DNA from: Chloroflexota bacterium
GTDB taxonomy: Bacteria; Chloroflexota; Dehalococcoidia; SM23-28-2; RBG-16-64-32
Length of the DNA: 7,308 nucleotides
Direction of reading: 5' to 3'
Assembly (NCBI GenBank): GCA_022560365.1
Contig: JADFTG010000054.1
Span: 1-7,308 of the forward strand
Position numbers and translations under genes: made by a program. Each line of letters begins with the position of its first letter. Position 1 is the first letter of the stretch. A model generated the notes under the pieces. It made no database searches, was not told the origin of the DNA, and worked only from the letters and a program-made list of their open reading frames with translations. Below, piece by piece: positions 1-7,111 of the stretch.

Positions 1-1
1 G

Positions 2-646
2 CGGCTGACGCAGGTGCGCGACCGCATCGCCGCCGCCTGCGAGCGAAGCAGCCGCTCGCCTGAAGACGTGACGTTAATCGCCGTGAGCAAGGGGTTCGGC
101 GCCACCGCCGTTCGCGAAGCCGCCGCTGCCGGCCTGACCGACATCGGCGAGAACCGCGTGCAGGAAGCGGCGGACAAGCGGCCCGGCCTGGACGACGTCA
201 GCGGCGTCACGTGGCACATGATCGGCCACCTGCAGACGAACAAGGTGAAAGCGGCGCTGGGCCTCTTTGATATAATCCACTCCGTAGACTCGCTCCGCCT
301 TGCGGAAGCGATATCCAGTCGGGCACTATCAGACGTGCCCGTTTTTCTTGAAGTGAATGTTTCGCAAGAACCCACAAAGACCGGCTTCACCATCGCCGAA
401 GTCTCTGACGCCTACCGCGCCGCGCGGCTTCTGCGCCTCGACATCCGCGGCCTGATGACGATCGCACCGCTGGCGAACCGGGACGAGGACGTCCGCCCCA
501 TCTTCCGCGACCTGCGCCGGACGGCGCAGTCACTGAGCCTGGAGCAACTCTCGATGGGGATGACGAATGACTACGAGGTGGCCATCGAAGAGGGTGCGAC
601 GCACGTTCGCATCGGGCGGGCGATCTTCGGGGAGCGGCCGGCGTGA
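2..646 (+). CDS. yggS: YggS/PLPBP-family pyridoxal phosphate homeostasis protein, 5'-truncated by window edge
   Basis: This is a PLP-binding protein with an alanine-racemase-like TIM-barrel fold. The family (YggS/PROSC) has no established enzymatic activity and buffers free PLP in the cytoplasm. Seen here: the PLP-lysine motif IAVSK (Lys codon at 89-91), IGENRVQEA, WHMIGHLQTNK, IHSVDS, LEVNVSQEPTKTGF, RGLMTIAP, and a C-terminal SMGMTNDYEVAIEEG...RIGRAIFG block. These cover essentially the whole family except the extreme N-terminus. A GTG at 14 could serve as a start, but the frame stays open to base 2 (RLTQ-V) and the residues match the usual family N-terminal helix, so the real start probably lies outside the window. 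The SMGMTND block carries T where the family usually has S, a conservative change near the phosphate-binding region. It overlaps proC by 4 nt (GTGA), which implies translational coupling. Confidence 0.95.
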   Translation, partial: RLTQVRDRIAAACERSSRSPEDVTLIAVSKGFGATAVREAAAAGLTDIGENRVQEAADKRPGLDDVSGVTWHMIGHLQTNKVKAALGLFDIIHSVDSLRLAEAISSRALSDVPVFLEVNVSQEPTKTGFTIAEVSDAYRAARLLRLDIRGLMTIAPLANRDEDVRPIFRDLRRTAQSLSLEQLSMGMTNDYEVAIEEGATHVRIGRAIFGERPA

Positions 647-1443
647 AGCTGGCGTTCATCGGCGGCGGCACGATGGGCGAGGCGATCGTCGCCGGGGCCA
701 TCGCCAACAACGTGGCCGGCGCGGACAGCATCACTGTCTGCGACGTGGCGCCCGCCCGCCGCGAGCACATGTTGTCCAAGTATGGAGTGTCGGTGACGGA
801 TTCTGCCCCCGAGGCGGCCAGCGGCGCGGACGTCGTCGTGCTGGCCGTGAAGCCGCAGCAGTTCGCGGCCGCTGCCGGCGGACTCAAGGGATCACTCACG
901 GCTGGCCAGACCGTAATGTCGATCATGGCCGGCGTCCGGATCGACACGATCGCCGAAGTAACTGGCCACGCGGCGATCGTTCGCACGATGCCCAACACGC
1001 CGGCGACGATCGGCGAAGGAATGACGGTCTGGACGGCGACGGCAGCGGTCGCCGAACCGGCGCGGGAGTCTGTGCGCCGGCTACTGTCAGTGCTGGGCGA
1101 AGAGGCGGCTGTCGACGACGAGAAGTACATAGACATGGCGACCGCCGTCAGCGGCAGCGGCCCGGCCTACGTGTTCCTGCTCATCGAGGCGTTGGTGGAC
1201 GCCGCGGTAGAGATCGGGCTCGATCGGGAGATGGCGACGCGGATGGTGCTGCAGACGGTGAAGGGCTCAGCGCGGTACGCTGAGGACAGCGGCGCCGACC
1301 CGGCCACGCTGCGAGATCAAGTGACTTCGCGGGGCGGCACAACGGAGGCGGCACTACAAGAGCTGGAGGACGCCGGCGTACGGGCGGCCTTCGCCCGCGC
1401 GGTGGGGGCTGCCTACGAGCGAGCAAAGGAGTTGGGAGGCTAG
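643..1443 (+). CDS. proC: Pyrroline-5-carboxylate reductase
   Basis: This cytoplasmic enzyme reduces 1-pyrroline-5-carboxylate to proline with NAD(P)H, the last step of proline synthesis. The 266-residue length is normal for the family. The N-terminal Rossmann fold opens with FIGGGTMGEAI (residues 5-15). It is followed by VVVLAVKPQ (64-72), SIMAGV (93-98) and the substrate/cofactor motif RTMPNTPATIGEG (114-126). The C-terminal helical dimerisation domain holds TAVSGSGPAYVFLLIEAL (167-184) and the P5CR signature LRDQVTSRGGTTEAAL (223-238). Many homologues have P where this signature has R. The GTG start at 643 is supported by GGGGAG at 629-634, eight bases upstream, and because the Rossmann strand begins immediately. 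It lies between yggS (4-nt overlap) and yggT (no gap). The yggS-proC neighbourhood is common in bacteria and fits links between PLP and amino-acid metabolism. Confidence 0.96.
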   Translation: MKLAFIGGGTMGEAIVAGAIANNVAGADSITVCDVAPARREHMLSKYGVSVTDSAPEAASGADVVVLAVKPQQFAAAAGGLKGSLTAGQTVMSIMAGVRIDTIAEVTGHAAIVRTMPNTPATIGEGMTVWTATAAVAEPARESVRRLLSVLGEEAAVDDEKYIDMATAVSGSGPAYVFLLIEALVDAAVEIGLDREMATRMVLQTVKGSARYAEDSGADPATLRDQVTSRGGTTEAALQELEDAGVRAAFARAVGAAYERAKELGG

Positions 1444-1701
1444 ATGGAAGTAGTTGGGCTCTTCATCCAGGTCGCTGCCTACGTGCTCCTGGTGGCGGTC
1501 ATCATCCGCATTATCTTCTCGTGGATAGGCTTCGATCCGGACAACCCGATCGCGCAGGTAATCCAGGAGATAACCGAGCCGATCCTGGCGCCGATCCGGA
1601 GCGTGATGCCGCGGATCGGGATGTTCGACCTCGCACCGATGGCAGCGAGCTTTCTGCTGATCATCCTGGCGCGCCTCGGCGCGCGGCTGATGTCTGTTTG
1701 A
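1444..1701 (+). CDS. yggT: YggT family small integral membrane protein
   Basis: This 85-residue membrane protein belongs to the YggT/CCB3 family. Family members have been linked to osmotic tolerance in bacteria and to cytochrome b6 maturation in chloroplasts; its role here is unknown. Seen: a long hydrophobic segment at about residues 3-28 (VVGLFIQVAAYVLLVAVIIR onward) ending in the family-typical FSWIG, a central amphipathic TEPILAPIRSVMP motif, then a second hydrophobic segment at about 65-82. One typical YggT repeat is normal for Gram-positive and chloroplast forms; Escherichia coli YggT is a double-length version. The ATG follows directly on the proC stop (TAGATG), with GGAGG at 1435-1439 four bases upstream, so translation is probably coupled to proC. 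It is the last gene of the first operon; I see no convincing terminator after it. Confidence 0.9.
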   Translation: MEVVGLFIQVAAYVLLVAVIIRIIFSWIGFDPDNPIAQVIQEITEPILAPIRSVMPRIGMFDLAPMAASFLLIILARLGARLMSV

Positions 1702-1705
1702 CGCC

Positions 1706-1735
1706 TTAGCGTTGTTCGTAATCTTGGCGTATAGT
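1706..1735 (+). promoter_or_regulatory. Possible recA promoter (weak match)
   Basis: The best -10-like element in the yggT-recA gap is TATAGT at 1730-1735 (five of six bases match TATAAT). The only -35 candidate at a suitable distance is TTAGCG at 1706-1711 (three of six), with an 18-base spacer. It would start transcription near 1742, leaving a leader of about 75 nt. TACACT at 1755-1760 is an alternative -10 with no good -35. The SOS box downstream makes a promoter in this gap likely; which hexamers are used is uncertain. Confidence 0.35.
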
Positions 1736-1782
1736 GCCATTGGCATAGCGCGCGTACACTGTACTCAGTGATAGCATTCCGT

Positions 1783-1796
1783 CGAACGCATGTTCC
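1783..1796 (+). promoter_or_regulatory. LexA/DinR-type SOS box upstream of recA
   Basis: CGAACGCATGTTCC matches every position of the Gram-positive SOS consensus CGAAC-RNRY-GTTYC, and its core GAAC-N4-GTTC is a perfect dyad (1784-1795). It lies 19 nt before the recA start codon and just upstream of the Shine-Dalgarno, inside the only gap before recA. Known biology: LexA binds such sites and is released after RecA-stimulated self-cleavage. Inference: recA, and probably recX, is DNA-damage inducible. No lexA gene is in the window to confirm this. Confidence 0.82.
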
Positions 1797-1804
1797 AGCC
1801 GAGT

Positions 1805-1809
1805 AGGAG
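1805..1809 (+). promoter_or_regulatory. recA ribosome binding site
   Basis: AGGAG lies six bases before the ATG at 1816, the strongest Shine-Dalgarno seen in the window. It fixes the recA start over any internal ATG. Confidence 0.75.
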
Positions 1810-1815
1810 AGAGCG

Positions 1816-2871
<1,056 letters not shown>

Positions 2872-2885
2872 ACGCAGCCCAGACG

Positions 2886-3530
2886 ATGCGCGTTACTGCA
2901 ATCGAGCGGCCACCGCGCAAGCGGCGCTATGACGTACGAATCGACGACGAGCGCGTCGTCCCGCTCTCCCGCGAAGTGCTGGCCGCCGCCAACCTGCGCG
3001 TCGGTCAAGAAGTGGACGACTCGCGGGTCGCGGAGCTGGAAACAGACGAGGCACGCCACACCGCACTGACCTCGGCGCTGAGGCTTCTGTCGTACCGCCC
3101 GCGCAGCGAGCGCGAGATGCGGGACGCGCTGCGCTCGAGACACATCCCGGAGGCGATCGCCGGCGAGACGCTGGACCGTCTGCGGGAGTTGCGCCTGCTC
3201 GACGACCAGGCGTTCGCCGAGGCCTGGACCGAGAGCCGCCAGCGCAACCGCCCGCGCGGCCGCCGAATGCTGCTCGCCGAGCTGGCGCAGAAGGGCATCG
3301 AGCGCGAAGTGGCGCAAGCGTCCGTGGCCGCGATCGACGAAGAGGCTGCCGCCCTGCGGGCCGGACGCAAGCGCTCACAGACGCTTCGGGACCTCGAGTT
3401 CCGCGACTTCCGGCGCCGGCTGGGCGATTTCCTGGCGCGTAGGGGGTTCGGCTACGACGTCTGCGAGGCGACGATAAAGCAGCTCTGGGCCGAGATCGCG
3501 ACGCCGACGGCCAATAGCAGCAGTCTATAG
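2886..3530 (+). CDS. recX: Regulatory protein RecX
   Basis: RecX binds RecA filaments and modulates, usually inhibits, their growth and activity. The 214-residue product has an N-terminal beta-rich region (about 1-50: VTAIERPPRKRRYDVRIDD, then LRVGQEVD) as in Gram-positive-type RecX. Repeated three-helix modules follow, recognised by ALRLLSYRPRSEREMRDALRSR (64-85), LRELRLLDDQAFAEAW (99-114) and NRPRGRRMLLAELAQKGI (121-138). The C-terminal module holds LGDFLARRGFGYDVCEATI (179-197). It is highly charged and arginine rich. The ATG at 2886 comes 14 nt after the recA stop. The nearest Shine-Dalgarno-like run, GAGGAG at 2863-2868 inside the recA stop region, is 17 nt away, so expression may depend on coupling or be low relative to RecA. 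It is probably co-transcribed with recA under the same SOS control. Confidence 0.92.
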   Translation: MRVTAIERPPRKRRYDVRIDDERVVPLSREVLAAANLRVGQEVDDSRVAELETDEARHTALTSALRLLSYRPRSEREMRDALRSRHIPEAIAGETLDRLRELRLLDDQAFAEAWTESRQRNRPRGRRMLLAELAQKGIEREVAQASVAAIDEEAAALRAGRKRSQTLRDLEFRDFRRRLGDFLARRGFGYDVCEATIKQLWAEIATPTANSSSL

Positions 3531-3567
3531 CGCCTACAGTCCGCCATTCACGCGAGTGCCACTTTTC

Positions 3568-3597
3568 TTGACACCTTTTGCTCGCTGAACCTATGAT
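3568..3597 (+). promoter_or_regulatory. Sigma-70-type promoter for the rny operon
   Basis: TTGACA (3568-3573, perfect -35) and TATGAT (3592-3597, five of six) are separated by 18 nt. They lie in a markedly AT-rich gap, about 42% G+C by hand count over 3561-3680. The predicted start near 3604 gives a leader of roughly 80 nt before rny. This is the best vegetative promoter in the window and probably separates the rny operon from SOS-controlled recA-recX. No SOS box is seen here. Confidence 0.75.
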
Positions 3598-3605
3598 GAA
3601 ACCAT

Positions 3606-3623
3606 CAGAAGATATCGCTTCTG
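3606..3623 (+). other. Small inverted repeat at the 5' end of the rny leader
   Basis: CAGAAG (3606-3611) and CTTCTG (3618-3623) are perfect complements around a 6-nt loop. The predicted hairpin begins within a few bases of the likely transcription start and has no T-tract, so it is not a terminator. It could protect the transcript 5' end or be chance. The rest of the leader (about 3626-3669) is pyrimidine rich and likely unstructured. Confidence 0.4.
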
Positions 3624-3669
3624 GCCCAGTCATACCATTTCTAATGCTTCTACTATTTGTCCTTTTCAC

Positions 3670-3680
3670 AGGAAGTGAGG
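3670..3680 (+). promoter_or_regulatory. rny ribosome binding site region
   Basis: AGGAAGTGAGG precedes the ATG at 3685. Its AGGAAG part sits nine bases away, and the GTGAGG part four. It supports the 3685 start, immediately after which the membrane anchor is encoded. Confidence 0.6.
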
Positions 3681-3684
3681 CGAA

Positions 3685-5211
3685 ATGCCGACCATTGCCC
3701 TTATCCTGGGGCTTGTCGGCGTTGCTATCGGTGTACTCGGCGCTCTCTTCGTTCAGCAGTACCTTCGTCGCAGCAGCGTCGAAGCTGCAGAGCGCAGCGC
3801 CGCCCGCATCCTTAACGAAGCCGACAGGAGCCAGAAAAACCTACTACTCGAGGCCAAGGAAGAGGCCATCCAAGTCCGCCGCGAGGCGGAATCAGAGATT
3901 CGTGAACGCCGCAATGAGCTTAAGGGTGGCGAGCGCCGCCTAAGCCAGAAAGAAGACTCCCTCGAACGCAAGCTCGAGGGTACCGAACAGCGGCAACACA
4001 ACCTCCAGAAGAAGGAAGCTACCCTTGATGAGCAGCAGGAGGAGCTTGCCCAGCTCTTCGAAGAGCGCCGGGCGGAGCTTGAGAAACTCTCCAACCTCAC
4101 CGTCGCCGAGGCGCGCCAGATGCTCCTCGAGCAGGTGGAGCGCGAGATCCGCGACGAGTCCAACCGCCTCCTGCGCGAGATCGAGCAAGAGGTCAAGGAG
4201 GAGGCCGACACACGCGCCCGCAAGATCATCGCGACGACGATGCAGCGCCTGACCAGCGACGTGGTCTCCGAAGCGACCATATCGGTCGTGCCACTGCCCT
4301 CCGAAGACATGAAGGGCCGCATCATCGGCCGCGAGGGCCGCAACATCCGGGCGATCGAGCACGCCACCGGTGTGGACGTGATCATCGACGACACGCCAGA
4401 CGCCGTTACGCTGTCCGGGTTCGACCCGATCCGGCGCGAAGTGGCACGAATAGCGATGACGAAGCTGCTCAGTGACGGCCGCATCCACCCGGCGCGCATC
4501 GAGGAGATGGTGGAGAAGGCCCGCAAAGAGGTCGACCATTCGATCAAAGAAGCCGGCGAAGACGCGATCGTCGAAGCCAGCTGCCCGGGCCTGCACCCGG
4601 AGATCGTGCGCACGCTCGGGCGGCTGAAGTTCCGCTACAGCTACGGACAGAACCAGCTCAACCACGCCATTGAGACAGCGAACCTGGCGGCGATGATCGC
4701 CCACGAACTGGGCGCCGACGTCGAAGTGTCACGCCGCGGCGGCCTGCTACACGACCTTGGCAAGGCGATCTCACACGAGGTCGAGGGCACGCACGCGCAG
4801 CTGGGCGCGGAGCTGGCAAGGCGGCACAAGGTGCCGGATGCCGTGGTGCACTGCATCGAAGCGCACCACGAAGAGGTCGAGCCCGGCAGCGTCGAGGCGA
4901 TCATCACGATCGTCGCCGACGCGATCAGCGGCAGCCGTCCCGGCGCCCGCCGCGAGTCGCTGGATAACTACCTGAAGCGGCTCGAAGCGCTGGAGGAAGT
5001 GGCCAACGCCTTCCCCGGTGTCGACAAGTCGTTCGCGATCCAGGCTGGCCGCGAGGTCCGTATCATCGTCAAGCCGGAAGAGGTGGACGATCTGGGAGCG
5101 CAGCGGATGGCCAAGGAGATCAGCAAGAGCATTCAGGAGAGCCTGGACTACCCTGGCCAGGTGAAGGTCACCGTGATCCGGGAGCGCCGCTCAATCGAAT
5201 ACGCCAAGTAG
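3685..5211 (+). CDS. rny: Ribonuclease Y
   Basis: This membrane-anchored endoribonuclease starts mRNA decay in many bacteria that lack RNase E. Its 508 residues are close to the roughly 520 of Bacillus subtilis RNase Y. Order: one N-terminal transmembrane segment (about 3-24), a long highly charged coiled coil (about 32-190, rich in E/R/K heptads), a KH RNA-binding domain with [15 protein letters not shown] (211-225), and an HD phosphohydrolase domain (about 325-420). Metal-site candidates are H327 (NHAIETA), H356-D357 (LLHDLGK), H394-H395 (EAHHEE) and D412. The C-terminal domain ends [16 protein letters not shown], typical of the family. The catalytic motifs look intact. The first quarter uses noticeably more A/T-ending codons than flanking genes, continuous with the AT-rich promoter region. 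A ymdB-type gene follows after 53 nt, the same order as in Bacillus (rny-ymdB). Confidence 0.97.
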   Translation: MPTIALILGLVGVAIGVLGALFVQQYLRRSSVEAAERSAARILNEADRSQKNLLLEAKEEAIQVRREAESEIRERRNELKGGERRLSQKEDSLERKLEGTEQRQHNLQKKEATLDEQQEELAQLFEERRAELEKLSNLTVAEARQMLLEQVEREIRDESNRLLREIEQEVKEEADTRARKIIATTMQRLTSDVVSEATISVVPLPSEDMKGRIIGREGRNIRAIEHATGVDVIIDDTPDAVTLSGFDPIRREVARIAMTKLLSDGRIHPARIEEMVEKARKEVDHSIKEAGEDAIVEASCPGLHPEIVRTLGRLKFRYSYGQNQLNHAIETANLAAMIAHELGADVEVSRRGGLLHDLGKAISHEVEGTHAQLGAELARRHKVPDAVVHCIEAHHEEVEPGSVEAIITIVADAISGSRPGARRESLDNYLKRLEALEEVANAFPGVDKSFAIQAGREVRIIVKPEEVDDLGAQRMAKEISKSIQESLDYPGQVKVTVIRERRSIEYAK

Positions 5212-5244
5212 GCGAATACGACAAGATAGAAAGGGACAACGGCC

Positions 5245-5264
5245 GGCTTTGCCCCGCTGAAGCC
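5245..5264 (+). other. Hairpin abutting the ymdB start codon
   Basis: GGCTT (5245-5249) pairs with AAGCC (5260-5264), extended inward by a possible T-G pair, around a pyrimidine-rich loop. It ends exactly at the ATG at 5265. The only Shine-Dalgarno-like run nearby is GAAAGGG at 5229-5235, 29 nt from the ATG by sequence but 9 nt if the hairpin forms. The pairing is seen; a role in initiation is speculation. Confidence 0.35.
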
Positions 5265-6044
5265 ATGGCGCTGAACATCCTTATCATCGGCGACATCGTC
5301 GGCAAGCTCGGCCGGCGGACGGTGGCCTCGGTTCTCCCCGGCCTGCGCGAGACGAAGTCCGTTGACCTCGTGATCGCCAACGGTGAGAACGCTGCCGGCG
5401 GACGGGGCATGACCCCGGAGACAGTTGATGAGTTGCGCCGCGCCGGCGTCGATGTCTTCACTTCCGGCAACCACATCTGGGCCAAGCGCGAGATCTATCC
5501 CGTGCTGGAGGACGAGTCGGCGTCGCTGATCCGCCCGCTCAACTACCCGCAGGGCACCCCCGGCCGCGGCATCCACCGCGACGGTGACGTGGCGGTGGTC
5601 AACCTCATCGGACGTACGTTCATGGGCGACAGCGTGGACTGCCCTTTCCGGGGCGTTGACGCTGCGCTGGAGCAACTCGCCGGCGCCTCCGTGATCATCG
5701 TCGACCTGCACGCTGAGGCGACGAGCGAGAAGATCGCCATGGGCCACTACCTCGACGGCCGCGTCAGCGCTGTTGTCGGGACGCACACGCACGTGCCGAC
5801 GGCGGACGCCCGCGTGCTGCCGGGCGGAACGGCCTACGTAAGCGACCTGGGCATGGTCGGCGCAACGAACTCGGTCCTCGGAATGGAGTACGAACCGGTG
5901 CTAGAACGCTTCCTGACGCAGCTCCCCAACCGCTGGGACCCCGTGAAGACCGGCCCCGCAACGTTCAACTCGGTCTTCGTCACGGTCGATGACAGCGGCC
6001 GGGCGACCGCGATCGAGCGAGTCGACTGTGAGGTGCCAGCGTGA
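5265..6044 (+). CDS. ymdB: TIGR00282/YmdB family metallophosphoesterase (cyclic-nucleotide phosphodiesterase)
   Basis: The Bacillus member, YmdB, hydrolyses cyclic nucleotides and influences biofilm and motility decisions, with reported effects on RNase Y-related expression. The 259-residue product shows the full metal-site set: GDIVG (D10), NGENAAGGRG (N39, E41, N42), SGNHIW (N69, H70), VDLHAEATSEK (D147, H149, E151), GTHTHVPTAD (H174, H176) and YVSDLGMVG (191-199). It has no signal peptide and should be cytoplasmic. The ATG at 5265 is the first start in this open frame and places the family's opening strand (LNILIIGDIVG) at the N-terminus. No Shine-Dalgarno lies at normal distance, only GAAAGGG at 5229-5235. 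It follows rny by 53 nt with no evident promoter between, and overlaps the PHP gene by 4 nt. Family assignment is firm; the substrate in this organism is inferred. Confidence 0.93.
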   Translation: MALNILIIGDIVGKLGRRTVASVLPGLRETKSVDLVIANGENAAGGRGMTPETVDELRRAGVDVFTSGNHIWAKREIYPVLEDESASLIRPLNYPQGTPGRGIHRDGDVAVVNLIGRTFMGDSVDCPFRGVDAALEQLAGASVIIVDLHAEATSEKIAMGHYLDGRVSAVVGTHTHVPTADARVLPGGTAYVSDLGMVGATNSVLGMEYEPVLERFLTQLPNRWDPVKTGPATFNSVFVTVDDSGRATAIERVDCEVPA

Positions 6045-6919
6045 CGAGCCTGGCCGACCTGCACTTGCACAGCACGATCTCCGATGGACGCCTGAAGCCA
6101 GCGGAGCTCGTGGACCTGGCCTATAAGAACGGTGTGCGCGTGATGGCGCTGACCGACCACGACATCGTCGACGGCCTGCCCGCTGCGTTTGAGGCGGCCG
6201 AGAAGTACGACGACCTGACGCTGATCCCCGGGATCGAGATGAGCACCGACGTCCCGGGCAACGAGGTGCACATCCTCGGGCACTTCATTGACTGGCGGAA
6301 CGAAGACTTCGGGGCCAGGCTGGCGCACCTGCAAGACTCGCGCCTGGGCCGGGCGCGGCGGATGGTCGAGCGCCTGGCCGAACTGGGCAAGCCCGTGGAG
6401 TGGGAGCGCGTGCAATCGTTCGCCGAGGGCGCCGTCGGCAGGCCGCACATCGCGCTGGCGCTCATCGAAGCCGGCCACGTCGAATCGGTGAACGAGGCGT
6501 TCGATCAGTACATCAGCCGCACTGGGCCCGCCTACGTTGAGCGCGAGCGGCTGGAGCCGGAGGAAGTTGTCGCGACGATCCGCGGCGTCGGCGGCCTCGC
6601 CACGCTCGCTCATCCACGCGAGCTGCACGCGGCCGGCAGCCTGGACGTGCTCCTGGAGCGACTGAGCGCGGCGGGTCTGACCGGGATGGAGACGTACTAC
6701 CAGGACTACGACGCCGGCGAGGTGGAGATGTTCCGGCAGATCTGCGAGCGCAACGAACTCTTGCCGCTGGGCGGAAGCGACTTCCACGGCATGGGCGGAC
6801 CGAAACAGCGCGAGCCCGGCAACATCCCGCTGCCGATCGAGCCGGTGAACGAGCTGTTCCGGCTCGCCGAGGAGCGCGGGGCGGTCGAGCGAGCGCTGCT
6901 GAGGCACACCTATCGCTGA
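6041..6919 (+). CDS. PHP-domain phosphoesterase (YciV/TrpH/RNase AM-like)
   Basis: This is a PHP-fold metallohydrolase of 292 residues. Metal-site motifs seen in order: DLHLHSTISDG (H8, H10, D15), ALTDHD (D39, H40), IEMS (E66), EVHILGHF (H77), GRPHIA (H136), LAHP (H191) and GGSDFHG (D247, H249). The insertion from about 82 to 170, with the GRPHIALALIEAGHV segment, matches the YciV/TrpH group. Characterised relatives are a 3',5'-nucleoside bisphosphate (pAp-type) phosphatase and E. coli RNase AM, a 5'-3' exonuclease that trims rRNA 5' ends. DNA polymerase and histidinol-phosphatase PHP domains are less likely from this architecture. The GTG start at 6041 overlaps the ymdB stop (GTGA) and has GAGG at 6030-6033 seven bases upstream, so translation is probably coupled. 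Membership of one operon with RNase Y and YmdB fits an RNA or nucleotide turnover role; the substrate is inferred. Confidence 0.9.
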   Translation: MTSLADLHLHSTISDGRLKPAELVDLAYKNGVRVMALTDHDIVDGLPAAFEAAEKYDDLTLIPGIEMSTDVPGNEVHILGHFIDWRNEDFGARLAHLQDSRLGRARRMVERLAELGKPVEWERVQSFAEGAVGRPHIALALIEAGHVESVNEAFDQYISRTGPAYVERERLEPEEVVATIRGVGGLATLAHPRELHAAGSLDVLLERLSAAGLTGMETYYQDYDAGEVEMFRQICERNELLPLGGSDFHGMGGPKQREPGNIPLPIEPVNELFRLAEERGAVERALLRHTYR

Positions 6920-7067
6920 GCAGACGAGCGACACCCGGTACAGAGGGATCTACGAGAACGTAGCGGACGATGACACCGAGTCCCTGCTGTGCGACACCGG
7001 AGGGGTGAGGGACATCCTGCTGGAGAAGCGCGGCCAGAGGGCGGGCGGAAATGGCGCTCGGAACTGA
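6912..7067 (+). CDS. Possible small ORF of about 51 codons without a standard start
   Basis: After the PHP gene a frame is open from 6903 to a TGA at 7065-7067. It reads IAEQTSDTRYRGIYENVADD and continues to a basic, glycine-rich tail. Third codon positions are mostly G or C, as in the real genes here, and the composition is protein-like: an acidic middle with DDDTES, then DTGGVRDILLEKRG. There is no ATG, GTG or TTG before a GTG at 7005, which would leave only 20 residues. An ATC at 6912 sits seven bases after TGAGG (6900-6904) and is the best-placed unusual start. Otherwise the frame could be reached by a +1 shift from the end of the PHP gene, or could be the decayed or miscalled remainder of a small gene. 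I do not recognise the product. Confidence 0.3.
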   Translation: MAEQTSDTRYRGIYENVADDDTESLLCDTGGVRDILLEKRGQRAGGNGARN

Positions 7068-7084
7068 GCGGCGTGAAGCGTACG

Positions 7085-7100
7085 GGGCGGCGAACCGCCC
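7085..7100 (+). other. Perfect GC hairpin upstream of the nucleotide-sugar dehydrogenase
   Basis: GGGCGG (7085-7090) and CCGCCC (7095-7100) form a perfect 6-bp stem with a CGAA tetraloop. No T-tract follows on the + strand, and on the - strand the bases after the stem are GTACGCTTC, so it is not a standard intrinsic terminator in either direction. It lies 11 nt before the next start codon and just before its AAGGA (7104-7108), where it could influence ribosome access or mark an operon boundary. Confidence 0.5.
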
Positions 7101-7111
7101 ATGAAGGATAC

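Noticed and set aside
387..1136. Minus-strand open frame of 249 codons opposite yggS and proC
   Set aside because: Low-complexity S/A/P/R-rich product with no motif; it crosses two well-supported plus-strand genes.
567..1283. Plus-strand 238-codon frame within proC
   Set aside because: Arginine/glycine-rich out-of-frame reading of proC, which carries intact family motifs in its own frame.
3549..3566. Possible terminator after recX (short CAC-GCGA-GTG or AGTG-C-CACT followed by TTTT)
   Set aside because: The stem is only 3 bp, or the loop only 1 nt; too weak to call an intrinsic terminator.
3578..3943. Plus-strand frame across the rny leader with a signal-peptide-like stretch (FLMLLLFVLF)
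   Set aside because: The hydrophobic run comes from the pyrimidine-rich leader. Its ATG codons at 3593 and 3596 lie inside the -10 element, upstream of the expected transcript start, and the frame then runs out of phase through rny.
3753..4613. Minus-strand 286-codon serine/arginine-rich frame opposite rny
   Set aside because: Mirror of the E/R/K-rich coiled-coil codons of RNase Y; no motif of its own.
5834..6934. Long minus-strand open frame of 366 codons opposite the PHP gene
   Set aside because: It lies antisense to a gene with a complete set of PHP metal motifs. Its translation has no recognisable motif, and such frames are expected opposite GC-rich codons.
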